Origin: an uncultured Roseibacillus sp.
Lineage (GTDB): Bacteria; Verrucomicrobiota; Verrucomicrobiia; Verrucomicrobiales; Akkermansiaceae
Assembly (NCBI GenBank): GCA_937949965.1
Contig: CALFBF010000063.1
Coordinates: 1-53,070, forward strand
Length of the DNA: 53,070 nucleotides
Reading direction: 5' to 3'
Shown here: positions 24,193-33,140 of the stretch, one piece after another
How the letters are laid out: each line of letters begins with the position of its first letter
How positions within the stretch are numbered: the stretch's first letter is position 1
Made by a program: the position numbers and the translations under genes
Notes under the pieces: generated by a model
The model's input: the letters and a program-made list of their open reading frames with translations, nothing else
What the model was told of the DNA's origin: nothing
The model's database searches: none

Positions 24193-26106
24193 TTATGGGA
24201 CAATCTTTACCGGATCCCCTAAAGAAAGGAGTTCCCACATTCTGCGCACATTGCCACCGGGTACACGGATACAGCCATGCGATGCGGGATAGCCGGGAAC
24301 GTAACCTTGGTGGAACCCAAAGTCGCCACAGCTAAAGCGCTGGAAGTAAGGCATGGAGGAGCCGTAAATCGTGGAATTCCAATGACGATGACGGTTGGTG
24401 ATCACGAAAGTGCCCGTCTTGGTGCGGTGCCCAGATTTACCGGTAGAAACTCTAGTGCTATAGATTTCCTCATCACCATCATAAACCCATGCTTGTTGCT
24501 TCGAAAGATCAATGACCGCTCGGCGGGTGACTTGGGAAGGCTCGCGACCAAGCAAGATCTGCATCATCGGCACGTCAGCCCGACGGGCTGCCCAGCTAAT
24601 GGGATACCAATAATTGTAACGTCCTCCGCGAGTATAAATCTGAGAATCCGCACCATTGGCTAAGAGCAGGCGCGCGAGTTCAATATCTCCACTATCTGCG
24701 GCCATTCCAATGGGAGTAAAACGTCTAGTATTACGAAGAGTAGAACGCGCGATGTTCTCACTCGCAATTTGGTCGAGAAAGAGCTCCGACGGGTAATCGT
24801 AAAAGGGGACATTAGGATCTGCTCCGTGCTCCAGCATCTTCGCCACCAGCGCTCGATCCCCCTTTGCCACTGCGAGGTGGAAGGCGGTTTGCCCTTCCCG
24901 AGTCATGGCGTTAGACAGTGCACCCGCTTCCAAGAGTCGGAAGGCAGCCCAACGATTATCGGTCCGCACAGCAGCGCCTAACAAAGTATCATCGGATAGA
25001 CTACAAAGAGAGTTGGGATCTGCTCCATTCGAAATCAGAAAATCGATTAACTCTCGGTCGTTCTCAACAATGGCATCGTAAAGAGATTTTGATGGGATCA
25101 TGGCCCCATATTGAAGCAACACCGACGCGAAATCATAGTCTCTCACTTCCAATGCAAAATCCACTGGTTGGAGCCCATTCTGCCCACTTATATTCGGATC
25201 TGCTCCCAACCTCAAGAGCTCCCGGAGGCTGCCGGGATCACGACGCATGACCGCAAGATGAAGAGGAGTATTCCCATTGTGATCCTGCTGATCGAGAGAC
25301 ACACCATGACGATGAAGCGGAGCAAGAATATCAAAAGAACCACTCCCCACTGCCACATGGGCCGGATTCTCACCCGCCGCGTTCACAGCCTTCAAGTCCA
25401 TCCCCTTATCAGCCAAAATCTCAATAAGCTCAGGCTTACCAGCCTCAGCTGCAATGTGGGGGAGAAGAACTTCTTCGAAAGAGTTCTTATGAGAGGTATC
25501 TTCGAATGAAATTCCGCTCGTAATCAAATCAGTTACTAACCAGCTTTGGCCTTGGCGAGCAGCGACTTCGATCAAGGTCGTCTTATCTGCTGCTTGGGAA
25601 TACTTATCTACTCCATGTTCGAAGAGAAGTTTGGCCACAGCTAAGCGGCCCTCAGTCACACATTCCACGATGAGCGAATCGCCGGAAGGTAAAGTAACAT
25701 CAGGTGAAGCTCCTCGTTCTAAAAGCTCGCCAACCAACCAAGTTTCACCCGAACGAGCGGCATGAACGAGAGCATTCAATCCCACGCCATCTTTTGGCAG
25801 GGGGGAAGTGATTGCTTCTGGAAGTAAACTCCAAGCTACCCGCGTGCTTTCAGTCGCTGCTGCGACCATCAGAGGGGTGCGGCCACTCTCATCAACCTCA
25901 CTTTGAGGGAGAGCAGTCGCGAGAATACCCAACGCCAGCCCTTCATTCCTACTCTCTAGAGCACTGAAAAGCGCGAACTGAGATTTGGATGCTTCTTGCT
26001 GAGCCAACGCGCTCAATTCCTTATTTTTCTCCGAGACACAGCTTGTCGCGAGACAACAAGTCAGACTGAGAAGGAAAAAATTGGGGGGTTTTTTGCAGAA
26101 ATCCAT
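24193..26106 (-). CDS. Ankyrin-repeat lipoprotein with C-terminal L,D-transpeptidase (YkuD) domain
   Basis: 637 residues from ATG 26106. A signal peptide ends in a lipobox (LATSC, Cys 23), so the protein is probably anchored in an envelope membrane. Residues about 55-520 hold roughly a dozen ankyrin repeats with the usual 'G.TPL..A...G...LV..LL..GAD' rhythm (NGNTPLHLAVMRRDP; KMLEHGADPN). The last 130 residues are a YkuD domain: RAVIDLSKQQAWVYDG, YSTRVSTGKSGHRTKTGTF and the catalytic SHGCIRVPGG. It would crosslink peptidoglycan peptides or attach proteins to them. A longer start at 26148 is rejected because it breaks the signal peptide. Confidence 0.9.
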   Translation of the reverse strand: MDFCKKPPNFFLLSLTCCLATSCVSEKNKELSALAQQEASKSQFALFSALESRNEGLALGILATALPQSEVDESGRTPLMVAAATESTRVAWSLLPEAITSPLPKDGVGLNALVHAARSGETWLVGELLERGASPDVTLPSGDSLIVECVTEGRLAVAKLLFEHGVDKYSQAADKTTLIEVAARQGQSWLVTDLITSGISFEDTSHKNSFEEVLLPHIAAEAGKPELIEILADKGMDLKAVNAAGENPAHVAVGSGSFDILAPLHRHGVSLDQQDHNGNTPLHLAVMRRDPGSLRELLRLGADPNISGQNGLQPVDFALEVRDYDFASVLLQYGAMIPSKSLYDAIVENDRELIDFLISNGADPNSLCSLSDDTLLGAAVRTDNRWAAFRLLEAGALSNAMTREGQTAFHLAVAKGDRALVAKMLEHGADPNVPFYDYPSELFLDQIASENIARSTLRNTRRFTPIGMAADSGDIELARLLLANGADSQIYTRGGRYNYWYPISWAARRADVPMMQILLGREPSQVTRRAVIDLSKQQAWVYDGDEEIYSTRVSTGKSGHRTKTGTFVITNRHRHWNSTIYGSSMPYFQRFSCGDFGFHQGYVPGYPASHGCIRVPGGNVRRMWELLSLGDPVKIVP

Positions 26107-26245
26107 CGGATCAGGCTCTTTATATAGAAACTTTATGACAAACTTCAACGATTCTCGTTCAAAAACGAGAAAAATTCAAAAAACCAAGATCGGACACATT
26201 CGTCCAAGCGGCACTCGCCGCACAACTCTCATTTGGCCTGTCTAG

Positions 26246-27109
26246 CTAAGGAGTCTTTCGCAGCGAAATGAGCTGTCGAATACCCTTCAAATTCTCCCTA
26301 GCGAGTATTTCTCGCCCTTCTTCAACGCCTCCTCTAGCCTCAAAAACAAGCCATTGCCGGTAATCGATCTGATCAAGCACCTGCGCCAATTTAGGAAGGT
26401 CTGTCTGATCCTTTCCAAAATGAATATCTCCTTCGGGCTTGATATGAATTTGACAAAGAAGCGCCGAACCCATTTCTGTTAATGCGGTGAAGATGTCCTC
26501 ACCCTCCCGCATCATATTCCCAGTATCGTAATACATCTTGATCTCGTCTGGATTTCCAAGGCGTTCAAAGAGCTCCATGACCCGGCGATAAGGAATCGGG
26601 GACTCGATGCCGAGGGTCACTCCCTTTTCTTTCGCCATGGGTAGCAGCTCCTTCATAAACTCAGCCACTCCCGCAATCTTCTCCTCTCCCTGGGTGAAAT
26701 TCGAGGGGCCAAAGAAGGGAAACAAGAGAATGGGGCAATCCAAGGCCTGACAGGCCGCGAGAGATTGCTTCATGATCGCTAAACCACGCTCTCGGTCGGG
26801 ACCTTTTTGCCAAATAGTGAGCTTATTCATGCTTCCGGCACAGAGTGAGATAATCTCTACCTCATGCTCCTCGGACGCTTTGCGGAACTCTGCAAGGAGT
26901 TCGGGGTCGGAGAGAGTGAGCACGTTCTCTGCATCCAGCTTACCGGTATGAATCTGAATCCCTTGGTAGCCGGCCTTTTTCGCAAGGGCGATGCTTTCCA
27001 CCTTCCCCCGATAGCCGAACGCAGTCTCCATGACTCCAATCTTCGCCTCTTCAGCAAAGAGAGAACTTCCGAGGGACAGAGCTACAACGAAGGATTTCAA
27101 AAGAGTCAT
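26246..27109 (-). CDS. Secreted sugar phosphate isomerase/epimerase-like TIM-barrel protein
   Basis: 287 residues. The signal peptide (TLLKSFVVALSLGSSLFAEE) precedes a xylose-isomerase-like / AP-endonuclease-2 TIM barrel. Recognisable pieces are GYQGIQIHTG, IISLCAGSMNKL, ILLFPFFGPSNF, GVTLGIESP, KMYYDTGNMMREG and LVFEARGG. Family members isomerise hydroxypyruvate or other small sugars; the substrate is not identifiable. Export of such a protein is common in this phylum. It lies downstream of the TIGR01777 gene on the opposite end of a 56-bp gap, same strand. Confidence 0.85.
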   Translation of the reverse strand: MTLLKSFVVALSLGSSLFAEEAKIGVMETAFGYRGKVESIALAKKAGYQGIQIHTGKLDAENVLTLSDPELLAEFRKASEEHEVEIISLCAGSMNKLTIWQKGPDRERGLAIMKQSLAACQALDCPILLFPFFGPSNFTQGEEKIAGVAEFMKELLPMAKEKGVTLGIESPIPYRRVMELFERLGNPDEIKMYYDTGNMMREGEDIFTALTEMGSALLCQIHIKPEGDIHFGKDQTDLPKLAQVLDQIDYRQWLVFEARGGVEEGREILARENLKGIRQLISLRKTP

Positions 27110-27165
27110 GCTTTAGAATTCACAGATCTAAATGAGATGGAAAGCGTGAAGTTCAAAAGGACCAT

Positions 27166-28137
27166 CTAGGGAGCAGACCTCGGTGAACCTGCATCACCTT
27201 CTAACTTTTGTTCCAAATCAACGAGAGCATTCGCAAAGTCCGAGAACTGAAACTGAAAACCTTCGGTGAGTAATCGTGCTGGCTCCACCCGACGACTCTT
27301 TACTATCAGTTCCGTTTCGGTACGGAGAAAGAAAGCTCCAAGCTCAAGCGTCCAACGAGCAGCGGGAAGGCCAAAGCCCACTCCCACTGCCTTGCGGAGG
27401 GCAGCCATCATTTCTCTGTTAGGCAGAGGATGGGGCGCGGTGAGATTATAAATACCTTTCTTATCAGGCTGAGAAATCAACCACTCGATACTCCGGCAAA
27501 AGTCCTCCTCGTGAAGCCACGAGACAAACTGCCGTCCATGGGAGAGGGTGCCACCAAGACCACACTTCGCCAGCTTACGCAAAGTCTCATAAACCCCTCC
27601 CGGTTCCTGCCCAAAGACCATCGCGGTGCGTAAAACAAGACCACGAGTGCGGGTCTGATCAAGGCTTTGATAACTCTCTTGAAAAGCCGCTTCCCAACCA
27701 TGGGCCACTTCTAACGAGTAAGCGTCCTTTGCCTCTTGATGAGCGCCATAAGTTCCTTCCTCCTCAGTTTGAGCACGATCACAGCGGTGCCGGTAAATCG
27801 TCGCCGTGCTCGAATTCAGCCAAACCGCAGGCGGATTCTCACACTGCTTGATGGCCTCACCAATGACTCTCGTCGATTCCGTGCGAGAGGCCATCATCGC
27901 CGCTCTATTCTTGGCGTGATAGCGACAATTCACCGAGCGCCCTGCGAGATTAATCACTGCTTCGCTATCGTCGATCACTTCTGCCCATGGTCCCAAGGTC
28001 TTACCGTCCCAGAGAACCACTTCTGCATTCGTAATCGCACAAGGATCGCGGCTCAAAATAACCACTCGCCAATCACGCTGCGCAAACCAATGAGCGAGAG
28101 TGCGACCTAAGAATCCGCTCCCTCCCGGAATGACCAT
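27166..28137 (-). CDS. TIGR01777 family NAD-dependent epimerase/dehydratase (YfcH-like)
   Basis: 323 residues starting at ATG 28137, chosen because a good AAGGAG lies 5 bases upstream on the minus strand; the frame continues to 28188 without it. The Rossmann motif GGSGFLGRTLAHWF opens the protein, and YSLEVAHGWEAAFQ stands at the catalytic-loop position. The C-terminal DUF1731-like region includes LPAARWTLELGAFFLRTETELIVKSRRV. The biochemical role is unknown. It is downstream of an SRPBCC-family gene, a pairing seen in other bacteria. An 18-bp palindrome lies in the gap between them. Confidence 0.9.
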   Translation of the reverse strand: MVIPGGSGFLGRTLAHWFAQRDWRVVILSRDPCAITNAEVVLWDGKTLGPWAEVIDDSEAVINLAGRSVNCRYHAKNRAAMMASRTESTRVIGEAIKQCENPPAVWLNSSTATIYRHRCDRAQTEEEGTYGAHQEAKDAYSLEVAHGWEAAFQESYQSLDQTRTRGLVLRTAMVFGQEPGGVYETLRKLAKCGLGGTLSHGRQFVSWLHEEDFCRSIEWLISQPDKKGIYNLTAPHPLPNREMMAALRKAVGVGFGLPAARWTLELGAFFLRTETELIVKSRRVEPARLLTEGFQFQFSDFANALVDLEQKLEGDAGSPRSAP

Positions 28138-28195
28138 TGTTTTCTCCTTCACCCTTTCTGAGATACAAACCCTTTCATCAGAAAACAACTCTTTA

Positions 28196-28213
28196 TTTCA
28201 GTAATTACTGAAA
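28196..28213. promoter_or_regulatory. 18-bp perfect palindrome TTTCAGTAATTACTGAAA
   Basis: It lies about 60 bp before the start of the TIGR01777 gene and directly after the stop of the SRPBCC gene. A third half-site TTCAGT follows at 28215-28220, so the region has three alternating half-sites. The symmetry suggests a dimeric regulator's operator; an RNA hairpin is the alternative. Confidence 0.5.
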
Positions 28214-28220
28214 GTTCAGT

Positions 28221-28670
28221 TTATTTCTCTGCTTCTCTTTTGATGGCATCTAATCGCTCTACTTGTGCGCGCTGTAAAGCGGGCGTGATAAGGGTTCGCT
28301 CAATGGGCCATCCGATAGGGGCCAAGGGCAGCGAGAAGGCAAAGGTGTCTTCAAGCAGACAACCCCCCTCGCTAGCAGTAATCCGATAATGATGGGAAAA
28401 GTGAGAAAAGAGTCCTTGCACCATCTCATCCCGAAACTCATGAGGAGGGTCAACCCCCCCGACACGCATCCGCAGCCGAAAGCGAAAGCCAAAAAAGCGT
28501 GCGGAGTAAACGGTCTCGCATCCTTCACCCGCGAGCCCAGTAGTCTGACCTGCAACCGCCCGTGCCTGGATGGATTGCGCTGCTTGCAAATGAAAATCGA
28601 TGGAACGACACAGATCGAAGACCACCTCTGGCTCCGCTCGCACTTCACGCTGATAGGTTTTGCGAAACAT
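28221..28670 (-). CDS. SRPBCC-family (START-like) ligand-binding protein
   Basis: 149 residues. The helix-grip pattern begins with the N-terminal FRKTYQREVRAEPEVVFDLCRS, where many members read 'v.a.pe.vf...'. It continues with the strand pair VDPPHEFRDEMVQGLFSHFSHHYRI, TEGGCLLEDTFAFSLPLAPIG-like text, and the C-terminal long helix RAQVERLDAIKREAEK. Relatives bind small hydrophobic ligands or act in polyketide and heme chemistry. It is upstream of the TIGR01777 gene on the same strand. Starts at 28670 or a few codons later are both possible. Confidence 0.8.
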   Translation of the reverse strand: MFRKTYQREVRAEPEVVFDLCRSIDFHLQAAQSIQARAVAGQTTGLAGEGCETVYSARFFGFRFRLRMRVGGVDPPHEFRDEMVQGLFSHFSHHYRITASEGGCLLEDTFAFSLPLAPIGWPIERTLITPALQRAQVERLDAIKREAEK

Positions 28671-28692
28671 GAGAAAATAAGCTGTTAGAAAA

Positions 28693-29706
28693 TCACTGCA
28701 GCATTATCTCCAGATGATGGGCCGTCAGCTCACCCATTGTTCGGCAGTGAGAGAGGTCTGCAGTGGGATAATATTTGCCCAACTCTTTGCGGAGGGTTTG
28801 CACGTGAGCTTCGGGAGAAAGGGTGTCCTTCTTCATGACTGCAAGGAGGGAACTGATGCGAATCCGCTCCACCTTGGCACGACGCGCCATCTGAACCCGC
28901 TCTTCTTCCACGTATTGGGTAATGGTCTTGCGATTAAGCGCCCGAAAGGCGAGCCGCGTGATCGCCTTGTTCGAGTCAAAGTGATAGGAGAGATAAGTCT
29001 TACTACGGCCTTCGTAGCATTGTTGGTCAAAGTCAATAGGCCGCACTCGATACTGGATCTCTTCGAAGTCTGGCGTGATATCGACAACGTAGTTCACCGA
29101 GCGCATATCGCCTAACAGGCGAATGAAACAACGCTCGTTGAACTTGGTAAATTCCTTGGCAATTCGCACGGTATTGAGTTCCTTACTGCCGAGATAATCA
29201 CGCAGGAAGACATCACCCGGCACGCCCGCAATATGTTCCTCAATGAGGGTATTCCCATTCACGAGATAGTTGAGACGATTGGGGGAAAGAAGGTGCTCGA
29301 GCTCGAGACCATAGAGTCGGGAAGCATCCGCAGTCTTGACGTAATAGTAGTCCGAGTTCCCGTTGAAGAGGTTCTTGATACAAATCCGGAAGGGGCGGGA
29401 ATTCCCGAAGGAACCAAAGTCAATCCGATCGATCGTAAGGTGCTCCATCAGGCTGAGGTCGCCACCAATCTTGAGCATGGCATAGATTCCCGTCAGTTGT
29501 GGCACGAGAGTTTCCATAATCTCAGGCGGATACATCACTGTCAGCCACAGGGTCTCCTCCCCCTCAGGATTGATATAGGGAACCGAATCGGTGAAACGGT
29601 GAAGGTCGTCGTAAACCAAGGGGATATCGGACTGCCGACCAAAGTGGTAAAGATACTGCCGCAGGGAAGAGGAGAGAGGGTAGAGAGTTTTGCGACGGGT
29701 GATCAT
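28693..29706 (-). CDS. Hypothetical protein with a kinase-like residue pattern
   Basis: 337 residues from ATG 29706; the frame continues upstream into argB but the added leader overlaps that gene. No family was recognised. Invariant-looking residues follow the protein-kinase-like order: K124 in YYYVKTADASR, E135 or E137 in LYGLELEHLL, a hinge-like IEEHIAGVPG, GDMRSVNYVV (D200, N205; compare 'HGDxxxxNxxx') and PIDFDQQ (D225, D227; compare DFD). This is suggestive of a divergent phosphotransferase fold but is an inference from spacing alone. The C-terminal part is Arg/Lys-rich. It follows argB by 40 bp on the same strand. Confidence 0.6.
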   Translation of the reverse strand: MITRRKTLYPLSSSLRQYLYHFGRQSDIPLVYDDLHRFTDSVPYINPEGEETLWLTVMYPPEIMETLVPQLTGIYAMLKIGGDLSLMEHLTIDRIDFGSFGNSRPFRICIKNLFNGNSDYYYVKTADASRLYGLELEHLLSPNRLNYLVNGNTLIEEHIAGVPGDVFLRDYLGSKELNTVRIAKEFTKFNERCFIRLLGDMRSVNYVVDITPDFEEIQYRVRPIDFDQQCYEGRSKTYLSYHFDSNKAITRLAFRALNRKTITQYVEEERVQMARRAKVERIRISSLLAVMKKDTLSPEAHVQTLRKELGKYYPTADLSHCRTMGELTAHHLEIMLQ

Positions 29707-29746
29707 GAATCTACCATAGCGGACTCCCCCTCCAAGAGCGAGCCCA

Positions 29747-30604
29747 TCACAGCACAATCTCTGTTCCAATCCCCGTAGTTGTAAAAATCTCTAACAACAA
29801 GGAATGGGGAAGACGCCCATCGATGAAGTGAACCTTCTCCGTGCCAGCCTGCAGGGCATCGAGCGCCGAAGTGACCTTGGGAATCATTCCGCCCGCGATA
29901 GTACCATCAGCGAGATAGCCGTTGGCTTCATTTTGACTCAAAGAAGGAATCAGCGTGGTCGCATCCGAAGGATCACGCATGAGCCCGGGAACATCAGAGA
30001 GATAGACCAGCTTAGCAGGCTGCAAGGCCTTCGCGAGGGCAGCGGCAGCGAGGTCGGCATTGATATTGAGCGAAGCTCCCGTGCCCACCTCATGACCTAG
30101 GGGAGAAATCACTGGAACAATATTACTAGAAGTGGCGTAGAGAACTTCTTCCACGAGACAACTCTCCACCTCACCGACATAGCCAATGTCCTTCCCCGCC
30201 GGCTTCATACGCTGCGCTTGGAAGACCTTGGACCCGGGAATGGCGGTCGCCCGACCCCCATGCCCATTGAGCAGCTTTACCAGCTGAGGGCTGAGGGTAT
30301 GCGTGAGCGTCTTCTCCACGAGCGTGATCGCCTTTTCACAAGTAACGCGAAAACCCTCGACCCACTCTGGCTCGAGGCCCGACTCTGCCATCGCTGCCGA
30401 GATCGCTTTGCCACCCCCATGCACAAGGACGGGCTTGATGCCTGCCACCTCTAGAAAAAGGATGTCGCGCATGAAGTCGGACACCAGCTGCGGGTCCTCC
30501 ATCACCGAACCGCCAATCTTGATCAGAAAGGTCTTTCCTCGAAAGCGTTGGAGGTAGGGTAAGGCCTTGATGAGGACAGAGGCTTTCGCTTGCGGGTCAG
30601 TCAT
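29747..30604 (-). CDS. argB: Acetylglutamate kinase
   Basis: 285 residues from ATG 30604; the long frame to 30895 runs beyond into sequence upstream and is not used. Phosphorylates N-acetylglutamate in arginine synthesis. The amino-acid-kinase marks KTFLIKIGGSVMED, PVLVHGGGKAIS, TEVRLT-equivalent FRVTCEKA and NINADLAAAALAKAL plus YLSDVPGLMRD are present. The C-terminal GGMIPKVTSALDAL motif and the HFIDGRLPHSLLLE end are typical. No other arg gene is nearby. It diverges from murI, 111 bp away. Confidence 0.93.
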   Translation of the reverse strand: MTDPQAKASVLIKALPYLQRFRGKTFLIKIGGSVMEDPQLVSDFMRDILFLEVAGIKPVLVHGGGKAISAAMAESGLEPEWVEGFRVTCEKAITLVEKTLTHTLSPQLVKLLNGHGGRATAIPGSKVFQAQRMKPAGKDIGYVGEVESCLVEEVLYATSSNIVPVISPLGHEVGTGASLNINADLAAAALAKALQPAKLVYLSDVPGLMRDPSDATTLIPSLSQNEANGYLADGTIAGGMIPKVTSALDALQAGTEKVHFIDGRLPHSLLLEIFTTTGIGTEIVL

Positions 30605-30715
30605 GAGCTTGAGACAAGCAAAGGAGAGAGGGGAGGCCAGTTTTTTTTGATCGGAAGCGTCATTTCGGAACAAAGGCTTCCCAGAGACGGACTTGGTTTT
30701 TAGCTTCGCATCACG

Positions 30716-31498
30716 GTGATTGGGATTCTCGATTCTGGCGTAGGTGGGCTCTCGGTCTTGCGAGAAGTCCGCGCCCTCATCCCTACGGCAGAGATCTCTT
30801 ACGTAGGTGATTCCGCCTTTTGTCCCTACGGCACGAAGTCCACTGCAGAGCTGCGCAATCGTATTGGCACAGTAGTGGAGTCCCTCCTCGCCCAAGGAGC
30901 GCGTGTGATCGTCTTGGCCTGCAACTCAGCAACCATTCAAGCGGTGCACTGGTGCCGAGAGCAATGGCCGCAAGTTCCCTTCGTTGGGATGGAACCCGGA
31001 GTCAAGCCAGCAGTAGCAGCAACCCGCACAAAAGTAATCGGCGTCCTCGCCACCGAGGCCAGCCTAACCGGCGACATGTTCCAAGACTTGGTCAGTAAGC
31101 ACAGCCAAGACTGCCAGATCCTTACCCGTGCCTGTCCCAAGTTTGTCGAGCTCGTTGAGGAAGGGCTGTTAGAAGGGGAATCCGTCGAAGTCGCCGTAAG
31201 AGAGTATGGACAACCTCTCGTAGATGCGGGTGCCGACGTCCTCGTCTTGGGTTGCACCCATTACCCTTTTTTAAAGAACGCCATTGCCCAGATTCTCCCG
31301 AATACGGTGCTCATTGACACCGGGCCAGCAGTCGCCCGACGAGTCCATGATGTGCTCGCCCACATCGAGAACGAGCAAAGAGAAACCGCGCAATTGACCA
31401 TTTTCACCAGTGGTCCCCCAGAAACCATGACGAAACTCTTAAAAAAGCTTCTCCCCGAAATCGAAGGAACAGTACAGCACTTACCGCTATCGAGCTAA
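30716..31498 (+). CDS. murI: Glutamate racemase
   Basis: 260 residues from a GTG start. Makes D-glutamate for peptidoglycan. The substrate Asp-Ser loop is DSGVGGLSV, and the YVGDSAFCPYGTKS region is typical. The two catalytic cysteines sit in LACNSAT and GCTHYPFL. The stop codon TAA at 31496 is the first triplet of repeat copy C, so the end of the reading frame coincides with the start of the element. It diverges from argB. Confidence 0.95.
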   Translation: MIGILDSGVGGLSVLREVRALIPTAEISYVGDSAFCPYGTKSTAELRNRIGTVVESLLAQGARVIVLACNSATIQAVHWCREQWPQVPFVGMEPGVKPAVAATRTKVIGVLATEASLTGDMFQDLVSKHSQDCQILTRACPKFVELVEEGLLEGESVEVAVREYGQPLVDAGADVLVLGCTHYPFLKNAIAQILPNTVLIDTGPAVARRVHDVLAHIENEQRETAQLTIFTSGPPETMTKLLKKLLPEIEGTVQHLPLSS

Positions 31499-31578
31499 AG
31501 GATGCCTCCGGTAACCTGCTTTCGGCAAAACATGATTCCAAATTTTCTTGGAACGAGGTTATCGGAGGTGCTCCAAAG
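31496..31578. repeat. Dispersed inverted-repeat element, copy C (about 83 bp)
   Basis: The shortest copy. The left end is TAAAGGATGCCTCCGGTAAC, followed by CTGCTTTCGGCAAAACATGATTCC-like sequence. The right end TTGGAACGAGGTTATCGGAGG is the inverted counterpart. The centre of copies A, B and D is missing. Its first three bases are the murI stop codon, and its right end is 38 bp before the PhoX-like gene. Confidence 0.75.
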
Positions 31579-31614
31579 AAAGATCCACCCTTTCCAGCTT
31601 GCTTGTATCTCAAA

Positions 31615-32982
31615 ATGGAGTTCCCTTTCCCCGTGATTAAGCGGCGACAACTTCTCAAAACCGGACTGATGACCTCGGGCTTTCTCGGTCTCCAGCGAGC
31701 GCTGGGCCAAGCCACGACCACAGCGGGTCAACAAGGACGCCTCTGCGACGGATACGGTCCTTTGATTGCTGACCCCGATGGCATCATAGATTTGCCAGAA
31801 GGATTCTCTTATAAAGTGATTTCCCGCCGAGGGGCTCGCATGAGCGATGGCTTCAACGTCCCCGGACAACCCGACGGGATGGCTGCCTTCGAAGGAAAAG
31901 ACGGGCGCATCACACTAGTGCGTAACCACGAACTCGGCCTCGGCTCCAGCGCATGGGGCCCCCAACCACACGCTAAGAGCTTTCCCGATAGAGTACCCGT
32001 TTACGATGGGGGAACTGAGGAAGAAATCTGCTACCCTGGAGGAACAACTCACCTCATCTACAATCCCGAAACAGAGCTAGTGGAGAAAGAATACCTCAGC
32101 CTCGTCGGTACCGACCGCAACTGTGCCGGAGGACCAACCCCGTGGGGCTCATGGATCACCTGTGAGGAACCCGAGTTCCTAACCGAAGGGCGTGGAGTCC
32201 GGCACGGTTGGTGCTTCGAAGTGAAAGCTGATGTCGAAGGAGTGCAGGAACCGGTCCCGCTCACCGGTCTCGGCCGCTTCCGCCACGAAGCGATCGCCGT
32301 AGACCCCAACACCGGTATCGTCTTCCTAACAGAAGACCGTCACGAAGGCCTCTTCTACCGCTTCGTTCCGCTCGAAAAAGGAAACCTACAAGCAGGTGGA
32401 CAATTGCAAGCACTCGCCATCGAAGGACAAGCAAGTGTCGACTCGCGCAACTGGTTGCAGCCCACCATAGCCGAAGGCAAGCCCGTCACTGCTAAATGGA
32501 TTGACCTCGAACAACCCGAATCACCCAATGACGACCTCCGCTTCCGAGGAGCTCAGGCGGGCGCCACCCTCTTCGCTCGCGGAGAAGGTTGCTGGTGGGG
32601 TGATGGCGAAGTCTGGTTCTGCTGCACCAATGGTGGACCCAATCGACGAGGACAACTCTTCCGCCTCCGGCCCGAAGACGACGGTGGCTCGCTGGAACTC
32701 TACCTACAACCCACCGCCTCTGACCTTCTAACCAATGGCGACAACCTCACCATTGCCCACAATGGCGACGTCGTCATTGCCGAGGATCGAGGAGACCGCC
32801 AATGCTCCCTCCACGGAGTCACCAGTGAGGGTAAACTCTATAAAATCGCCTCCAACCGCCTCAACTCCTCTGAATTGGCAGGGGTTTGTTATGCCCCGGA
32901 TGGGCAGACCCTCTTTGTAAATATTCAAAATCCGGGACTCACCCTCGCGATCGTTGGTCCTTGGGGCTCTCGGAAGGGTTGA
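31615..32982 (+). CDS. PhoX/DUF839-family secreted phosphatase-like protein
   Basis: 455 residues from ATG 31615; a TTG at 31603 is possible but less likely. The N-terminus has a twin-arginine signal (IKRRQLLKTGLMTSGFLG), so the protein is exported folded by Tat. The PhoX-type beta-propeller features are VRNHELG, GGTTHLIYNPETE, WGSWITCEE, FRHEAIAVDPNTG, FLTEDRHEGLFYRF and a late GDNLTIAHNGDVVIAED. PhoX enzymes hydrolyse phosphate esters with Fe and Ca; whether this member does is unproven. It is downstream of murI, separated by repeat copy C. Confidence 0.85.
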   Translation: MEFPFPVIKRRQLLKTGLMTSGFLGLQRALGQATTTAGQQGRLCDGYGPLIADPDGIIDLPEGFSYKVISRRGARMSDGFNVPGQPDGMAAFEGKDGRITLVRNHELGLGSSAWGPQPHAKSFPDRVPVYDGGTEEEICYPGGTTHLIYNPETELVEKEYLSLVGTDRNCAGGPTPWGSWITCEEPEFLTEGRGVRHGWCFEVKADVEGVQEPVPLTGLGRFRHEAIAVDPNTGIVFLTEDRHEGLFYRFVPLEKGNLQAGGQLQALAIEGQASVDSRNWLQPTIAEGKPVTAKWIDLEQPESPNDDLRFRGAQAGATLFARGEGCWWGDGEVWFCCTNGGPNRRGQLFRLRPEDDGGSLELYLQPTASDLLTNGDNLTIAHNGDVVIAEDRGDRQCSLHGVTSEGKLYKIASNRLNSSELAGVCYAPDGQTLFVNIQNPGLTLAIVGPWGSRKG

Positions 32983-33140
32983 ACTCCGACAGGCCAGATT
33001 TCTGTGCCCTGAAAAGGAAAGAACATTGACTCAAAGCGCCTCTTCGTTTGAGCCGCTGTTAAAATTGTTAATTTTCCTTGCTTTGTCTGCTTGACGATAC
33101 CCCCGTAGGTGTGCAGCCTGCGCCCACTTTCCTCGCAAGC

